64,000 nt of DNA from a virus, in IMG/VR virus record IMGVR_UViG_3300028920_001457, positions 1 through 64,000 of that record, one strand, 5' to 3'. The position numbers were made by a program, and so were the translations under genes. Shown here one piece after another: positions 8,654 through 16,532 of the stretch (positions within the stretch are counted from its first letter, which is position 1; the number at the start of each line of letters is the position of its first letter). The notes beneath the pieces are model-generated. The model saw only the letters and a list, made by a program, of their open reading frames with translations. It made no database searches and had not been told where the DNA came from.

Positions 8654-8862
8654 GCCAGTAGGTTTTCAAATTCTTTTTCCTCGAATGATATTATGTCTGT
8701 CCGTACAAAACGATAGCTTATATCATCATTATCCACGAATGTAATCGTTCCAAAACGATCTACGTGAAGTACGGTACCATAAAACTGTTTGCGGTATTCC
8801 TCAGAACCCGCCACAAGCTCACCAAACTTGCCTTCGTCTTCTTTTTTAATTATCCTGTTCAT
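8650..8862 (-). CDS. Small hypothetical protein
   Basis: 70 aa. Not recognised. It shows a beta-rich pattern (GTVLHVDRFGTITFVDNDDISYRF) suggesting a small barrel, framed by charged helices. Coupled by overlap to the coiled-coil gene downstream. Confidence 0.65.
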   Translation of the reverse strand: MNRIIKKEDEGKFGELVAGSEEYRKQFYGTVLHVDRFGTITFVDNDDISYRFVRTDIISFEEKEFENLLA

Positions 8863-8868
8863 AGTTCT

Positions 8869-9207
8869 TTATAATAAATCCCAGATTCTCTTTTTTTCGC
8901 CATTTATTTCAATTTCATCCTGAAGTCGATAACCCTCAATCCCTATCGGCTGATCCCTCTTTGTGCGTACAAAAACACCATAACACGCCCATAAAGCACA
9001 CACTTCAAACAAAAAATTTGATACTCTCTCCTGTGGTTGCCCCGCAATAGTATTGTATTTAAGTGCTTTCTTATGTATCTCATGCAGGCGTTCTTTTACA
9101 TATTTGGTTGTTGGTAGTCCCTTTGCACGACATATATCCCCCATCATAAGACTATAATATGTACGATACAAAATAGGGTCGGCAATATCTTCATTCGCAT
9201 AACTCAT
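8869..9207 (-). CDS. Hypothetical helical protein
   Basis: 112 aa from the ATG at 9207; a start at 9240 would add 11 residues but overlap the upstream gene by 50 bp. Not recognised. Mostly helical with two Cys in CALWACYG and a basic loop before a C-terminal amphipathic segment. It sits between the OB-fold protein and small genes leading to GroES. Confidence 0.6.
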   Translation of the reverse strand: MSYANEDIADPILYRTYYSLMMGDICRAKGLPTTKYVKERLHEIHKKALKYNTIAGQPQERVSNFLFEVCALWACYGVFVRTKRDQPIGIEGYRLQDEIEINGEKKRIWDLL

Positions 9208-9640
9208 CCAATGAGGCGTCTGTCGCCAGATAAAAATCATTATAGTAGTCAGGCATTTCTTTGGGCTCTATGTGACCCGATGCGGCTGCCTGACCAATAA
9301 CACGTATCACCTCTTTTCTTAAACTTATTTTTAAGCTAAGCAATTCTGCGGGTGTGAGGCTTACCTTTGCCCTTGATGCTGCCGATTTGGTTTCTGTCGG
9401 TTCTTGTGGCGGTGCTGACTGTTCCTTTATTTCCTCCCCAACCCGCGTAAGGGTAAATAGATTATATTCGCCCTTGGGTGATTTCTTAACCTCAAGGGTA
9501 TAATCCACTTTCTCGCCCTCTTGGTATTCCCATGGTTTGTCGTTGGTTATGAATCCCTCCTTGCCGTCCGAAAGAAAGAACCTCCATCCTTTCTTCCCGT
9601 TTCTTTTAGTAAACTCTTCTACTTTGTTAATTGTAACCAT
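9191..9640 (-). CDS. OB-fold-like protein, possible single-strand nucleic-acid binder
   Basis: 149 aa from the ATG at 9640. The longer reading from 9658 would start at a TTG inside a promoter-like box (TAAATTTG, complement of 9656-9663). Residues 1-60 alternate short beta strands with aromatic and glycine turns (KKGWRFFLSDGKEGFI, KVDYTLEVKKSPKGEYNLFTLTRVG), as in small OB folds. A Pro/Glu/Thr-rich linker and a helical C-terminus follow. A role in replication or recombination is inferred from neighbours. Confidence 0.6.
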   Translation of the reverse strand: MVTINKVEEFTKRNGKKGWRFFLSDGKEGFITNDKPWEYQEGEKVDYTLEVKKSPKGEYNLFTLTRVGEEIKEQSAPPQEPTETKSAASRAKVSLTPAELLSLKISLRKEVIRVIGQAAASGHIEPKEMPDYYNDFYLATDASLDELCE

Positions 9641-9676
9641 AATTCTTGTTTTTTGCAAATTTAATATATTAATTCC

Positions 9677-10273
9677 TTATTCTATTTCGTATTGGTCGAG
9701 AAATTCTTCCATGTTTGCATTGGATGTATATGCATCGGATACATAATATCCACAAAGAAATTCCTTAAATTCTTCTCTCGTCTTTGGCAGTTTTTTCTTA
9801 TCGGGGATAATCTCTGCGAATTTGCCTTGATCGTAGGGATAAATTGTGTAGTTACCTTCTCCCAGATATCGCATTGTATCGCCTTCTGGTTCATATGATA
9901 AAAATTCTTTAACAATATCTGATGTACCATCATCAAATGTTTGTACTAAAATTCTCTTCCCGATATATTTATCGCAAATCTCTTTCAGGTGAGCTTCGAT
10001 TTCTTCTTTGGTAACTGAAATAAGGTTATTTTTATGGCAATGCCATACTATATCGTAAATATTATGCCAACTCTTAAAGACTTGTCCATAAACTTTGTCG
10101 CCTTCAAAATGGTGAATTAAGAAAGGATAGATTCCACCACTCGTTTTAAATCCTGCCCATTGTCCTACTTTAAATTCAGGCTTAAATTCAGGCTTATGCT
10201 TTTCTTCATAGTCCTTGCAGATTGTTTCAACTGCATCAAAAATTTGTTTTTTTAATTCATTTACATTTTCCAT
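9677..10273 (-). CDS. Hypothetical protein with short tandem PEFK repeat
   Basis: 198 aa. Not recognised. It has an acidic helical N-terminus, a duplicated PEFKPEFK segment near residue 28, then a beta-rich region with WAGFKTSGGIYPFLIHHFEGDKVYG-like turns that resembles a small SH3-like barrel. A CHKN/His pair is present without a full metal motif. Only 2 bp separate it from the next gene upstream. Confidence 0.65.
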   Translation of the reverse strand: MENVNELKKQIFDAVETICKDYEEKHKPEFKPEFKVGQWAGFKTSGGIYPFLIHHFEGDKVYGQVFKSWHNIYDIVWHCHKNNLISVTKEEIEAHLKEICDKYIGKRILVQTFDDGTSDIVKEFLSYEPEGDTMRYLGEGNYTIYPYDQGKFAEIIPDKKKLPKTREEFKEFLCGYYVSDAYTSNANMEEFLDQYEIE

Positions 10274-10275
10274 GA

Positions 10276-10572
10276 TTAATACATTTTATACATTGTTCGA
10301 TTATAATAATATTCTGCATACATTTCCGTGATGTCTTTATAGATAAATTCTTTATACATATCTTTTTTTAAGTCAAGAGTATCTATGTAGTGTAATAACT
10401 CTCGTGCGAACCAGGTGCGGTGTTGCCACTCATACTTGCGTATCTTTCTGCACATTTCTAAGAACTCCCAATTCCACCAATGGGTACATATCTCATGTAT
10501 CTTGCCATAGTCAGTAATGCCACGAGAAGACTTCTTCTTTATTATATCAGATATTTTATGTTTCTTTCTCAT
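10276..10572 (-). CDS. Hypothetical basic, aromatic-rich protein
   Basis: 98 aa. Not recognised. Strongly basic N-terminus (RKKHKISDIIKKKSSRG) followed by Trp/Tyr/His-rich helices. A nucleic-acid-binding role is possible by composition only. ATGA overlap with the resolvase-like gene upstream. Confidence 0.65.
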   Translation of the reverse strand: MRKKHKISDIIKKKSSRGITDYGKIHEICTHWWNWEFLEMCRKIRKYEWQHRTWFARELLHYIDTLDLKKDMYKEFIYKDITEMYAEYYYNRTMYKMY

Positions 10573-10910
10573 ATTATTTTTTCTGCTCTCAGCATCCCAA
10601 CAATCTCATAAAAAGATTTCTTATCCATGACGACAACCTCTCCCTTGTTAGGCTTTTTGTGGATAATAATATTATAATTCTCATTTTGTGGCATAGCCTT
10701 TAGCACATCTTGATAAGCAGGGGCGTGAGACCACCTTTTCGCCTGTATCTGGAATGGCGGGGTGTTGGTAAAGTCCACAAGCTGGTCGTCCAATTGTTTG
10801 GACGCATATCTTGTCGTTTGGCATTCGTCCCAACCAAGATCAATCAGTTCCCGCCTGATTTGTCTTTCGTAGGTGTGTCCCACTGCCCTCGAATTGCTTT
10901 TCTTACTCAT
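10569..10910 (-). CDS. Holliday-junction-resolvase-like PD-(D/E)XK nuclease
   Basis: 113 aa from MSKKSNSRAVGHTYERQIRRE. The Glu of YERQIRREL, the Asp of DDQLVDF and the Q-A-K of PPFQIQAKRW match the E...D...(E/Q)xK core of Hjc/VRR-type nucleases. They cut branched DNA in phage recombination and packaging. The longer reading from 10970 is rejected because another gene (10903-11064) occupies that stretch in a better-supported frame. Confidence 0.75.
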   Translation of the reverse strand: MSKKSNSRAVGHTYERQIRRELIDLGWDECQTTRYASKQLDDQLVDFTNTPPFQIQAKRWSHAPAYQDVLKAMPQNENYNIIIHKKPNKGEVVVMDKKSFYEIVGMLRAEKII

Positions 10911-11064
10911 AATAGCCATCAAAATCATCCATCCCCGCAAAAGCAAGTTCATCAATAATATCATAATCATTGATTACATTGCCAAATTCGTTTTTTAGTT
11001 CACTGAGCGTCTCTTTAAATTCACGCTCTTGCTTTCTGTTTTTTGTCGTTTTCTTTGTCATCAT
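10903..11064 (-). CDS. Small acidic-tailed protein (53 aa), overlapping frame
   Basis: Found by reading the minus strand between the resolvase and the DnaA-like gene. ATG at 11064 (second ATG 11061), TAA at 10903-10905. Lys-rich start (MMTKKTTKNRKQER) and an acidic end (DIIDELAFAGMDDFDGYYE). It overlaps the DnaA-like gene end by 44 bp and the resolvase start by 8 bp. Function unknown. Confidence 0.6.
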   Translation of the reverse strand: MMTKKTTKNRKQEREFKETLSELKNEFGNVINDYDIIDELAFAGMDDFDGYYE

Positions 11065-11404
11065 TTCTAAGGTTTAAATAAGTTAATAATGCGTTATATA
11101 CTAATTTGGTCTTTTCCGAGCCGTAAAATTCACCACTTAAATCTTCCTTAATCTTTTTATAATGATAAAGCATATTGCTATGCGACCTGTAACCCAGAAT
11201 GCCCGCAATGTCCCACAAAGTACATGCGGTATAGTCATAAAGCAATACTATTATATATTTCTTCTTACCCCATAGCGGGGAACGTGTGCCTGCGTTGTCT
11301 TTTATTGCATCCCTAGGCACACCAAAATATTCACAACACCCACTTAAGATTTTATTTACCATCTCCGGGTGTGTCATTATTTTCTTGCTGTCAGTAGTAT
11401 CCAT
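11021..11404 (-). CDS. DnaA C-terminal-domain-like DNA-binding protein
   Basis: 127 aa. Residues about 10-100 follow DnaA domain IV: a first helix, TRSPLWGKKKYIIVLLYDYT in place of the arginine/helix start, then IAGILGYRSHSNMLYHYKKIKEDL, which matches the DnaA signature around GGRDHSTVLHA..KI. It has no AAA+ ATPase part, so it probably only binds DnaA-box-like sites, perhaps to regulate replication. Family inferred from that helix-turn-helix. Confidence 0.7.
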   Translation of the reverse strand: MDTTDSKKIMTHPEMVNKILSGCCEYFGVPRDAIKDNAGTRSPLWGKKKYIIVLLYDYTACTLWDIAGILGYRSHSNMLYHYKKIKEDLSGEFYGSEKTKLVYNALLTYLNLRNDDKENDKKQKARA

Positions 11405-11577
11405 AATGCTTTTAGTTCTTCATAAGTAAAATCGCCCCTTTCCCTTACCGTATCATTCTCGTGTTCATATAATGTATATCTGTCTTTAGCATATTTTGTC
11501 AACTCGAGATAGCTTTTTGTACCCGTAACTATTGTGCGGGCTGAGTCAAATCTGTTGTTGTTAAGAGAAAATCTCAT
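11377..11577 (-). CDS. Small hypothetical protein
   Basis: 66 aa. Not recognised. Charged, mostly beta then helical (YTLYEHENDTVRERGDF). It overlaps the DnaA-like gene by 28 bp and the 57-aa gene upstream by 4 bp (ATGA), so it is the second gene of the unit driven from 11755-11786. Confidence 0.6.
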   Translation of the reverse strand: MRFSLNNNRFDSARTIVTGTKSYLELTKYAKDRYTLYEHENDTVRERGDFTYEELKALWILLTARK

Positions 11578-11747
11578 TTGTTTGTTGTCTTTGGTTCTTC
11601 GTTGTCATCACCCCTATAAAAAAGACTGTGGGGATCATTACTGTCAAAACTTGATTCTGGGATTAATGTCACCCGTGTTGCCTCTGCAACCTTTTCCCAG
11701 TCTACGGGATATTTTATTTTACACTTTTTCTTGGTTTTATAACTCAT
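11574..11747 (-). CDS. Small protein (57 aa), first gene of its transcription unit
   Basis: ATG at 11747, TGA at 11574-11576. The start lies 8 nt after a good minus-strand promoter -7 box, so the leader is very short. Lys-rich N-terminus (MSYKTKKKCKIKYP) and acidic middle. Not recognised. The ATGA overlap with the next gene supports it being real. Confidence 0.6.
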   Translation of the reverse strand: MSYKTKKKCKIKYPVDWEKVAEATRVTLIPESSFDSNDPHSLFYRGDDNEEPKTTNK

Positions 11748-11754
11748 TTGGGTT

Positions 11755-11786
11755 CAAAAGTAAAACAGTTTTTTAACAATTCCAAA
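11755..11786 (-). promoter_or_regulatory. Bacteroidetes-type promoter
   Basis: On the minus strand TTTG (11786-11783), 20-bp spacer, TACTTTTG (11762-11755), fitting -33 TTTG and -7 TAnnTTTG. It would start transcription of the unit 11747 leftward through the DnaA-like, resolvase and perhaps GroES/glycan genes. Confidence 0.7.
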
Positions 11787-11790
11787 TATT

Positions 11791-12306
11791 TCAGTCAAAA
11801 AGTTCGGTTTTATCTTCACTTTTCTCTATTTTTCTTTGTATCCTCTCCCACGCCAACCTATCATCTTTCTTTAATCTTTCAAGAAAATCATTCCAATAGG
11901 GTTGTTTCTTAAACCAGGCTATTGTTTTGTGTTCGAGATTATAATTACATTCGCAGTGCATCAGCCGCCAATGTTTCTCATCCCTGTAATTATCCCCAAC
12001 CCGCCCAAGGCTATGCTCAATAGTACAATACCTTGTGTCGGAAGACTGATCGAACGGCTCAAGACATAGATAACAATAATATTTCCCTTCATCTTTACAT
12101 TTTTGTATGAATGCCTTGCGTTGGTCTGTGTATCTTATGTGTTCCCCTTTTCTTTTCTTGCTTTCTTTGGGTATTGGTTTTTGTCTTTTGCGTGGTCTGG
12201 ATTTGTACAGGTCACCGCCTTTCATATAGCGACGAAATTGATGATATTTGCAAAGGTTTTTCGCAAATGCCGGTCTGTCGCAACCAGGTTCTATGCAGGT
12301 CTTCAT
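11791..12306 (-). CDS. NinG-like / HNH-type zinc protein
   Basis: 171 aa. N-terminal zinc knuckle CIEPGCDRPAFAKNLCKYH, a basic linker (RPRKRQKPIPKESKKRKG), then CYLCLEPFD...TIEHSLGR...RLMHCECN, a Cys-Cys...His...Cys-Cys HNH-like core as in lambda NinG (Rap) and HNH nucleases. The Glu-His pair of TIEH stands where HNH has (D/E)H. Probably a recombination or structure-specific nuclease. Two bp separate it from the next gene upstream. Confidence 0.7.
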   Translation of the reverse strand: MKTCIEPGCDRPAFAKNLCKYHQFRRYMKGGDLYKSRPRKRQKPIPKESKKRKGEHIRYTDQRKAFIQKCKDEGKYYCYLCLEPFDQSSDTRYCTIEHSLGRVGDNYRDEKHWRLMHCECNYNLEHKTIAWFKKQPYWNDFLERLKKDDRLAWERIQRKIEKSEDKTELFD

Positions 12307-12308
12307 TA

Positions 12309-12650
12309 TTAAATAAATTTAACATTCAAATCAATACTGTCGGCATACCAATCCCTTTCCATACCCTCTGTTGTTTCTTTACCCAACTCCCATGTAAAGT
12401 CATGCAGGAATTCGTAGTATGGGTTGCCATAGGGGTTAACTATCTTTTCATCGTCTTTATCCCATGTTAGAAAGGCGTTATAGAAATCCCTGAAGGATAT
12501 TTTCATTAGGATATCGTTTGCATAGTCTTTTGCACGGTTTGCTATCTCTTCAAATTTTTCGTTATAGGGATAGGTTGCTTTTACATACCATCTATTCTTA
12601 TGTTGGATTAAGTGGTACAATAGCCTAACTTCTGATTTTTTTGATTTCAT
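12309..12650 (-). CDS. Hypothetical protein
   Basis: 113 aa. Not recognised. Basic start, then a helical body and a Tyr/Trp-rich acidic second half (YEFLHDFTWELGKET). Start overlaps the stop of the 53-aa membrane protein upstream as ATGA. Confidence 0.65.
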   Translation of the reverse strand: MKSKKSEVRLLYHLIQHKNRWYVKATYPYNEKFEEIANRAKDYANDILMKISFRDFYNAFLTWDKDDEKIVNPYGNPYYEFLHDFTWELGKETTEGMERDWYADSIDLNVKFI

Positions 12651-12808
12651 CTCACAAAATTATTTATTATTGCCATTACAAGTGCTGTGCCGCCTGCTAT
12701 AAGCCCGCAAAAGAACACAACAACTACTATTATAGATATTAGCTTTTGTCCTTTGGTATACTGATATTCTTTTATCGTCTCTTGTGCGAATTTTTCTTTT
12801 GTATCCAT
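12647..12808 (-). CDS. Single-pass membrane protein (53 aa)
   Basis: ATG at 12808, TGA at 12647-12649; too short for usual ORF cut-offs. A charged 22-residue N-terminus is followed by one strongly hydrophobic helix (LISIIVVVVFFCGLIAGGTA, about residues 23-46) and a short basic tail. ATGA coupling with the next gene supports translation. Could be a holin-like or membrane-modifying protein; unknown. Confidence 0.6.
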   Translation of the reverse strand: MDTKEKFAQETIKEYQYTKGQKLISIIVVVVFFCGLIAGGTALVMAIINNFVR

Positions 12809-12819
12809 GATTGTTTTAT

Positions 12820-13068
12820 TTATACACCATCTTCAAATGACGGATGCGGTCTTTCTTCTCTTGCCTCATCATCGTCTTTAAGGTCTTTGGTAGTTACTTT
12901 TTGCTGTTTTTCTTCCCACACTAATCTATACTCATTCCCGAACATATCACCAGTTTCTTGATGCTGTCCCACATGATTAAAAGGTAATTCACAATGAAAT
13001 GTACAAGAATTATCACCAAAATCATCACCAAATTCTATTGAAGCATTGCATCTTTTTACTTTTTTCAT
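12820..13068 (-). CDS. Small Cys/His-rich protein
   Basis: 82 aa from the ATG at 13068 (three residues longer from 13077). Spaced C....C....C.L...H.GQH suggests a small zinc fold similar to phage proteins with a C..H..GxH motif. The C-terminus is acidic and probably disordered (DLKDDDEAREERP). Not assigned. Confidence 0.6.
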   Translation of the reverse strand: MKKVKRCNASIEFGDDFGDNSCTFHCELPFNHVGQHQETGDMFGNEYRLVWEEKQQKVTTKDLKDDDEAREERPHPSFEDGV

Positions 13069-13089
13069 ATCATTCAAGTTTAAAATCCT

Positions 13090-13284
13090 CTATTTCTTAA
13101 TCTTCCTTGAGGCTTGGTTTATAAATTTTACGTTAACCCAATATTCTTCATAACTATTGGATTTCCTCATTTGTTCAGGTGTAACCCACTCAAACCATCT
13201 TGTTTCAGTCGGTGTCCAAATAGGGAAAAATGCAAATCTTTTTATGATTCTTTTTTCTCCTTCTTTATAATTCCTTCTTTTCAT
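13090..13284 (-). CDS. Small basic, aromatic-rich protein
   Basis: 64 aa. Not recognised. Lys/Arg-rich ends around a Trp-Phe-Pro core (FAFFPIWTPTETRWFEWV), reminiscent of small phage proteins that describe local context only. Leader TTAACTTAAAATAGAGAAC precedes the ATG; no Shine-Dalgarno. Confidence 0.6.
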   Translation of the reverse strand: MKRRNYKEGEKRIIKRFAFFPIWTPTETRWFEWVTPEQMRKSNSYEEYWVNVKFINQASRKIKK

Positions 13285-13295
13285 AGTTCTCTATT

Positions 13296-13565
13296 TTAAG
13301 TTAAACCTAATTCCTTTCTGAGTTCGCTTATCTTTTGACGGAGATGGTCTGCCCTAATTATTTCTTCTTCTGATACTCCACATACCTTATGAACCATTGG
13401 CCTTAATTCCTCATACAACCCTACCAGTTCTTCCAGCTTGGATGTGCGGTCATTAAATTTAATCTTAAACCAATCCATTATCTGACGTTGGGAAAAATTG
13501 AATCCACCTTCAGTATCCCATTCAATAAATTCTTTTTCTATTTTTAACCATTCTGTTTTTTTCAT
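13296..13565 (-). CDS. Hypothetical helical protein
   Basis: 89 aa. Not recognised. Helical, with a Leu/Glu heptad C-terminus (ELVGLYEELR ... LRQKISELRKEL). Start overlaps the upstream gene stop by 4 bp. Confidence 0.6.
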   Translation of the reverse strand: MKKTEWLKIEKEFIEWDTEGGFNFSQRQIMDWFKIKFNDRTSKLEELVGLYEELRPMVHKVCGVSEEEIIRADHLRQKISELRKELGLT

Positions 13566-13780
13566 TTCTTTGAGTTTAAATAATCGTTAATGTATATTCT
13601 TTCTGCCTTTTTATATACATCTCTCTCTGTGTCTCCAATATTAAATAAATGTGAATATTTATTATTATCATATCCGATACTCATTCCTGTTGTCAGTCCA
13701 TTTGTTTTAGTTACGGAATAAATATGTATTTGACTCCTGCCTCTTTTCCTAAGTTTTTTTAATAGCCTTGTTTTCATCAC
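13562..13780 (-). CDS. Small basic protein
   Basis: 72 aa. Not recognised. Strongly basic start (MMKTRLLKKLRKRGRSQ) and beta-rich middle. Overlaps the downstream gene by 4 bp. Confidence 0.6.
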   Translation of the reverse strand: MMKTRLLKKLRKRGRSQIHIYSVTKTNGLTTGMSIGYDNNKYSHLFNIGDTERDVYKKAERIYINDYLNSKK

Positions 13781-13798
13781 TTTAGGTTTATATATTCG

Positions 13799-14149
13799 TC
13801 AATCATCACCCTGCATCCGGGAACGTGCCCATTTAGCACCATGTCTTGCTCCATGATTATAGTTATTAAGTAATCTCATATTGATTAATTCAGCTGAACC
13901 CTTATAAGCTGTAAATTCAGAAGATTGTATTAAAGAAAATTCCTTCTCTATCTCCTCATCTGTCAGTCCTGCGGGTTCTGCTGGCTTGAGAGTATATTCA
14001 ATATCGGTATCATTTATTTTGTCCTCGCACCATGTGACTTCACCATGATGGTTTAAATCCTTAAAATCTTCATCTTGCAATAATTCATCCTTATCAAATC
14101 CCAAATTAAGATATATCTTCTTTGGAATATTTTTTATCTGTGCTTTCAT
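13799..14149 (-). CDS. Hypothetical protein with EIEK...GAKWAR module
   Basis: 116 aa. Not recognised. Its second half, LTDEEIEKEF ... GARHGAKWARSRM, shares its layout with the C-terminal part of the 15225-15536 product (VSDEDIEKWA ... GWKHGAIAIRD). The two are therefore probably distant paralogs of a small phage family. Confidence 0.6.
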   Translation of the reverse strand: MKAQIKNIPKKIYLNLGFDKDELLQDEDFKDLNHHGEVTWCEDKINDTDIEYTLKPAEPAGLTDEEIEKEFSLIQSSEFTAYKGSAELINMRLLNNYNHGARHGAKWARSRMQGDD

Positions 14150-14155
14150 TGTGAG

Positions 14156-14497
14156 TTAGATTTTATATTTAGTTTTCAATAATTTAAGTATATCATCAAA
14201 TTGCTTCTGTACCCATTTTTCAACTTGGTATTTAACTTCGGTTTCGGTTTCAGCCTCAAAATCCTTACTTACTATTTCAACAAAATCACCTTTGGTATGA
14301 AGCAAAATATTACTTGTGGCACTTGGTTTAATATCATTATTGGAATTTGTTTCAATAGATACTTTTCCGCTTTCGTTATGAGTTATTATTCCCATGCCAC
14401 CTCCACGTGGCCAATACCGAGTACTAATAGTCAATATTTCACCATCATAATCCTTTTTGCCCTGACAATCATCTGTCCATTCTGCTGTTGGTTCCAT
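14156..14497 (-). CDS. Hypothetical protein
   Basis: 113 aa. Not recognised. Acidic N-terminus, Gly/Arg-rich turn (YWPRGGGMG), beta strands, then a charged helix. One of the few starts here with an SD-like AGGAGG just upstream. Confidence 0.6.
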   Translation of the reverse strand: MEPTAEWTDDCQGKKDYDGEILTISTRYWPRGGGMGIITHNESGKVSIETNSNNDIKPSATSNILLHTKGDFVEIVSKDFEAETETEVKYQVEKWVQKQFDDILKLLKTKYKI

Positions 14498-14507
14498 AAT
14501 ACACCTC

Positions 14508-14756
14508 CTATTTATTAGTTTCTTTTTCAGGATATTTTTTCATACCACCATACCACATTCTTTTGCAATTAGAGCAGCCTTCGTTAAGCATATTATCCAG
14601 CTCATCAAAAGACATCTCATAACCGCAATAAGGACAGGTACGGTTAAATACAAATGTTTCGGCATCGTCTTTATAAAGAAATGATGCCATCAGTTTGCCT
14701 TCATATCTCACAAACCAGTAATCGTTTGTTCCCTGTGTTATAGTATATTTTTTCAT
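14508..14756 (-). CDS. Small zinc-ribbon protein
   Basis: 82 aa. Two CxxC pairs about 18 residues apart (CPYCGYEM and GCSNCKRMW) form a zinc ribbon in the C-terminal half. The N-terminal half is a short beta sheet (YTITQGTNDYWFVRYEG). Likely DNA-, RNA- or protein-binding; partner unknown. ATGA-coupled to the upstream gene. Confidence 0.65.
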   Translation of the reverse strand: MKKYTITQGTNDYWFVRYEGKLMASFLYKDDAETFVFNRTCPYCGYEMSFDELDNMLNEGCSNCKRMWYGGMKKYPEKETNK

Positions 14757-15028
14757 TTCCCTTTGATTTCAGTTAGCCAGTAGTTGAATATGTCGCTAAA
14801 TGTCACTTGATTTCCGTCCATATCAAAATATTCATTATCACCATATATGTCTGTTCCTGCCTCAAAGTATTCAGAAAAGTCCATTACACACCATTCAGCA
14901 AACTCCATATACAGTTCATGGATTTCTTTGGCAAGAGAATTAAATTGAGCCTCATGTATTACTATTCCAAACCCAAAGATATTTGATGCATCCGCATATC
15001 TGTTTAATATTTCAAGTATCTTTTCCAT
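14753..15028 (-). CDS. Hypothetical acidic protein
   Basis: 91 aa. Not recognised. Strongly acidic with many aromatic residues (MDFSEYFEAGTDIYGDNEYFD). Such small acidic phage proteins are often DNA mimics or inhibitors, but nothing here proves that. Overlaps the zinc-ribbon gene by 4 bp. Confidence 0.6.
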   Translation of the reverse strand: MEKILEILNRYADASNIFGFGIVIHEAQFNSLAKEIHELYMEFAEWCVMDFSEYFEAGTDIYGDNEYFDMDGNQVTFSDIFNYWLTEIKGK

Positions 15029-15030
15029 TG

Positions 15031-15213
15031 TTATTCGGGGTTAGTGATATTCATACATTGTTTTAATTGATGATATATTGCAAATTGCATTTCATATAAT
15101 CTTAACGAATGCCATTTGTGGTTTTCATCTAAGCCAGATTCTTTTAGTATTCTTTTTGCATTTTTTAATGCTATTTCTCTTGCTTTTTGCATTTTTCCAT
15201 AATCGCTATTCAT
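15031..15213 (-). CDS. Small helical protein
   Basis: 60 aa. Not recognised. Mainly one or two basic amphipathic helices (KAREIALKNAKRILKE). Confidence 0.55.
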   Translation of the reverse strand: MNSDYGKMQKAREIALKNAKRILKESGLDENHKWHSLRLYEMQFAIYHQLKQCMNITNPE

Positions 15214-15224
15214 ATCATTATATT

Positions 15225-15536
15225 TTAGTTAGTCTTTATCTTTCCGTCTCGCATGGCTTTAGGTATCTTATTATCTCTTATGGCAATAGCTCCATGTTTC
15301 CAGCCCAGCCAATAGCCCCTTTCAAAATCATTGGCATTATCAGGTAATATATTATCATTCGCTATTGTTGCCCATTTCTCAATATCTTCATCACTCACTT
15401 CATCCTTGTTTTGTGAGGCAAATTCAAGCATGGCTTCAATAACTTCATCTCTGTAATAAAATTCACCTTGTTGTATTGGTTCTTTTATGTCGAGATTATC
15501 TAATACCTCTTCTGCTCTCTGTCTGTCTGTTTTCAT
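15225..15536 (-). CDS. Hypothetical protein, distant paralog of 13799-14149
   Basis: 103 aa. Shares the module (V/L)(S/T)DE(D/E)IEK ... G(W/A)...HGA with the 116-aa product at 13799-14149. The N-terminus has a helical HTH-like look (RQRAEEVLDNLD). Function unknown. Confidence 0.6.
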   Translation of the reverse strand: MKTDRQRAEEVLDNLDIKEPIQQGEFYYRDEVIEAMLEFASQNKDEVSDEDIEKWATIANDNILPDNANDFERGYWLGWKHGAIAIRDNKIPKAMRDGKIKTN

Positions 15537-15616
15537 ATCTGTAAGTTTAATTTAATATCCGGTAATATGTGGTAATAATATTTTCACTAATTCCTCTGTC
15601 TATAAGGCTATTATCA

Positions 15617-15886
15617 TTAATGTTCGGTAATATCCGGTAAATCTAAAAGCATCTTTATTTCTAATGGACAATATGGTAACCTTTCCCCCCTTGATATACT
15701 GGCAGTATCAAAATCTAAACCAGCATAAGTACACCACTTTCCTTCCACACCCACATATTTATATTTACAAGAATGACAGTCATGTGGCAAAGGTGATATA
15801 TCACAACTCGCAATCTTTTTGAATATTTCATCACGCTGTTTCTTATTATAGCAATGTTCTTTTAATGCTTCTATATATTTCTCCAT
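15617..15886 (-). CDS. Small Cys-rich protein
   Basis: 89 aa. HDCHSCKYKYVG..GKWCTYAG gives a CxxC followed by a further Cys and a later YCPLEIK, consistent with a small zinc fold. Function unknown. Upstream intergenic DNA (15887-15966) holds the palindrome TCGCCAATATGGCGA. Confidence 0.6.
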   Translation of the reverse strand: MEKYIEALKEHCYNKKQRDEIFKKIASCDISPLPHDCHSCKYKYVGVEGKWCTYAGLDFDTASISRGERLPYCPLEIKMLLDLPDITEH

Positions 15887-15966
15887 ATCTGTAGGCTTAA
15901 TTTATTTGTTGTATCTCGCCAATATGGCGAGTATTTGGCGACTTATAATATTTCCTCATAATAACC

Positions 15967-16326
15967 TTATTGATTAAATAAAACAAACACAGTCAATAGG
16001 GCTAACAAAGCAATAATAAAGAATGCTCTGAAGATAAGTTCAGTAAGTGGTATTCTTTTTCTCTTATCTTTCAATATCCATGGATTTAGCCCCATACCAC
16101 GCCTTGCAGTTTCATCGCTGACATATTCATTAATAAAATCCATGACACGACCAAACCTGAACATAACAGCGAGTATATATATAACGGCAAACACTATCCC
16201 CGCAAGAGCATACATATTGTCAGCCCACCAATGATTAACAAAACCCTTTATAAGCACTGCAACAAAAAACAGCCATAGGGTTAAATCAACAAAGTCTCTT
16301 CTTAAGTAATTAAATAGTTTTTTCAT
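15967..16326 (-). CDS. Three-helix membrane protein
   Basis: 119 aa. Hydrophobic segments at about residues 13-31, 37-57 and 95-117, separated by a basic loop (WILKDKRKRIP). Could be a holin or an inner-membrane exclusion protein; nearby lysin-like gene at 17953 makes holin possible but unproven. Overlaps the upstream gene by 4 bp. Confidence 0.65.
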   Translation of the reverse strand: MKKLFNYLRRDFVDLTLWLFFVAVLIKGFVNHWWADNMYALAGIVFAVIYILAVMFRFGRVMDFINEYVSDETARRGMGLNPWILKDKRKRIPLTELIFRAFFIIALLALLTVFVLFNQ

Positions 16327-16532
16327 GTCTCTTGGTCTTTAGCGGGCTCATGCGTTGTCTTAACAAGCATATAACCCATATTATCTAATTCTTTAGCTAT
16401 ATCAGTTAGTTTTTGATATAGTGTTAAGCGTTCATCGAAGACAATTAATCCTCTTTGTAAATTAACACCACGCACCATCCTTAATGCGCATTTGTCCGCA
16501 GAATCAAATAATACATCTTTAGTCGTTTCCAT
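16323..16532 (-). CDS. Small hypothetical protein
   Basis: 69 aa. Not recognised. It has one helix-strand-helix pattern and overlaps the HNH gene stop by 14 bp and the membrane protein by 4 bp. Confidence 0.55.
   Translation of the reverse strand: METTKDVLFDSADKCALRMVRGVNLQRGLIVFDERLTLYQKLTDIAKELDNMGYMLVKTTHEPAKDQET

Noticed and set aside
10911-10970. N-terminal extension of the resolvase-like protein
   Set aside because: The stretch is better read as the end of the overlapping 53-aa gene; the extension is hydrophobic and unlike Hjc-type starts.
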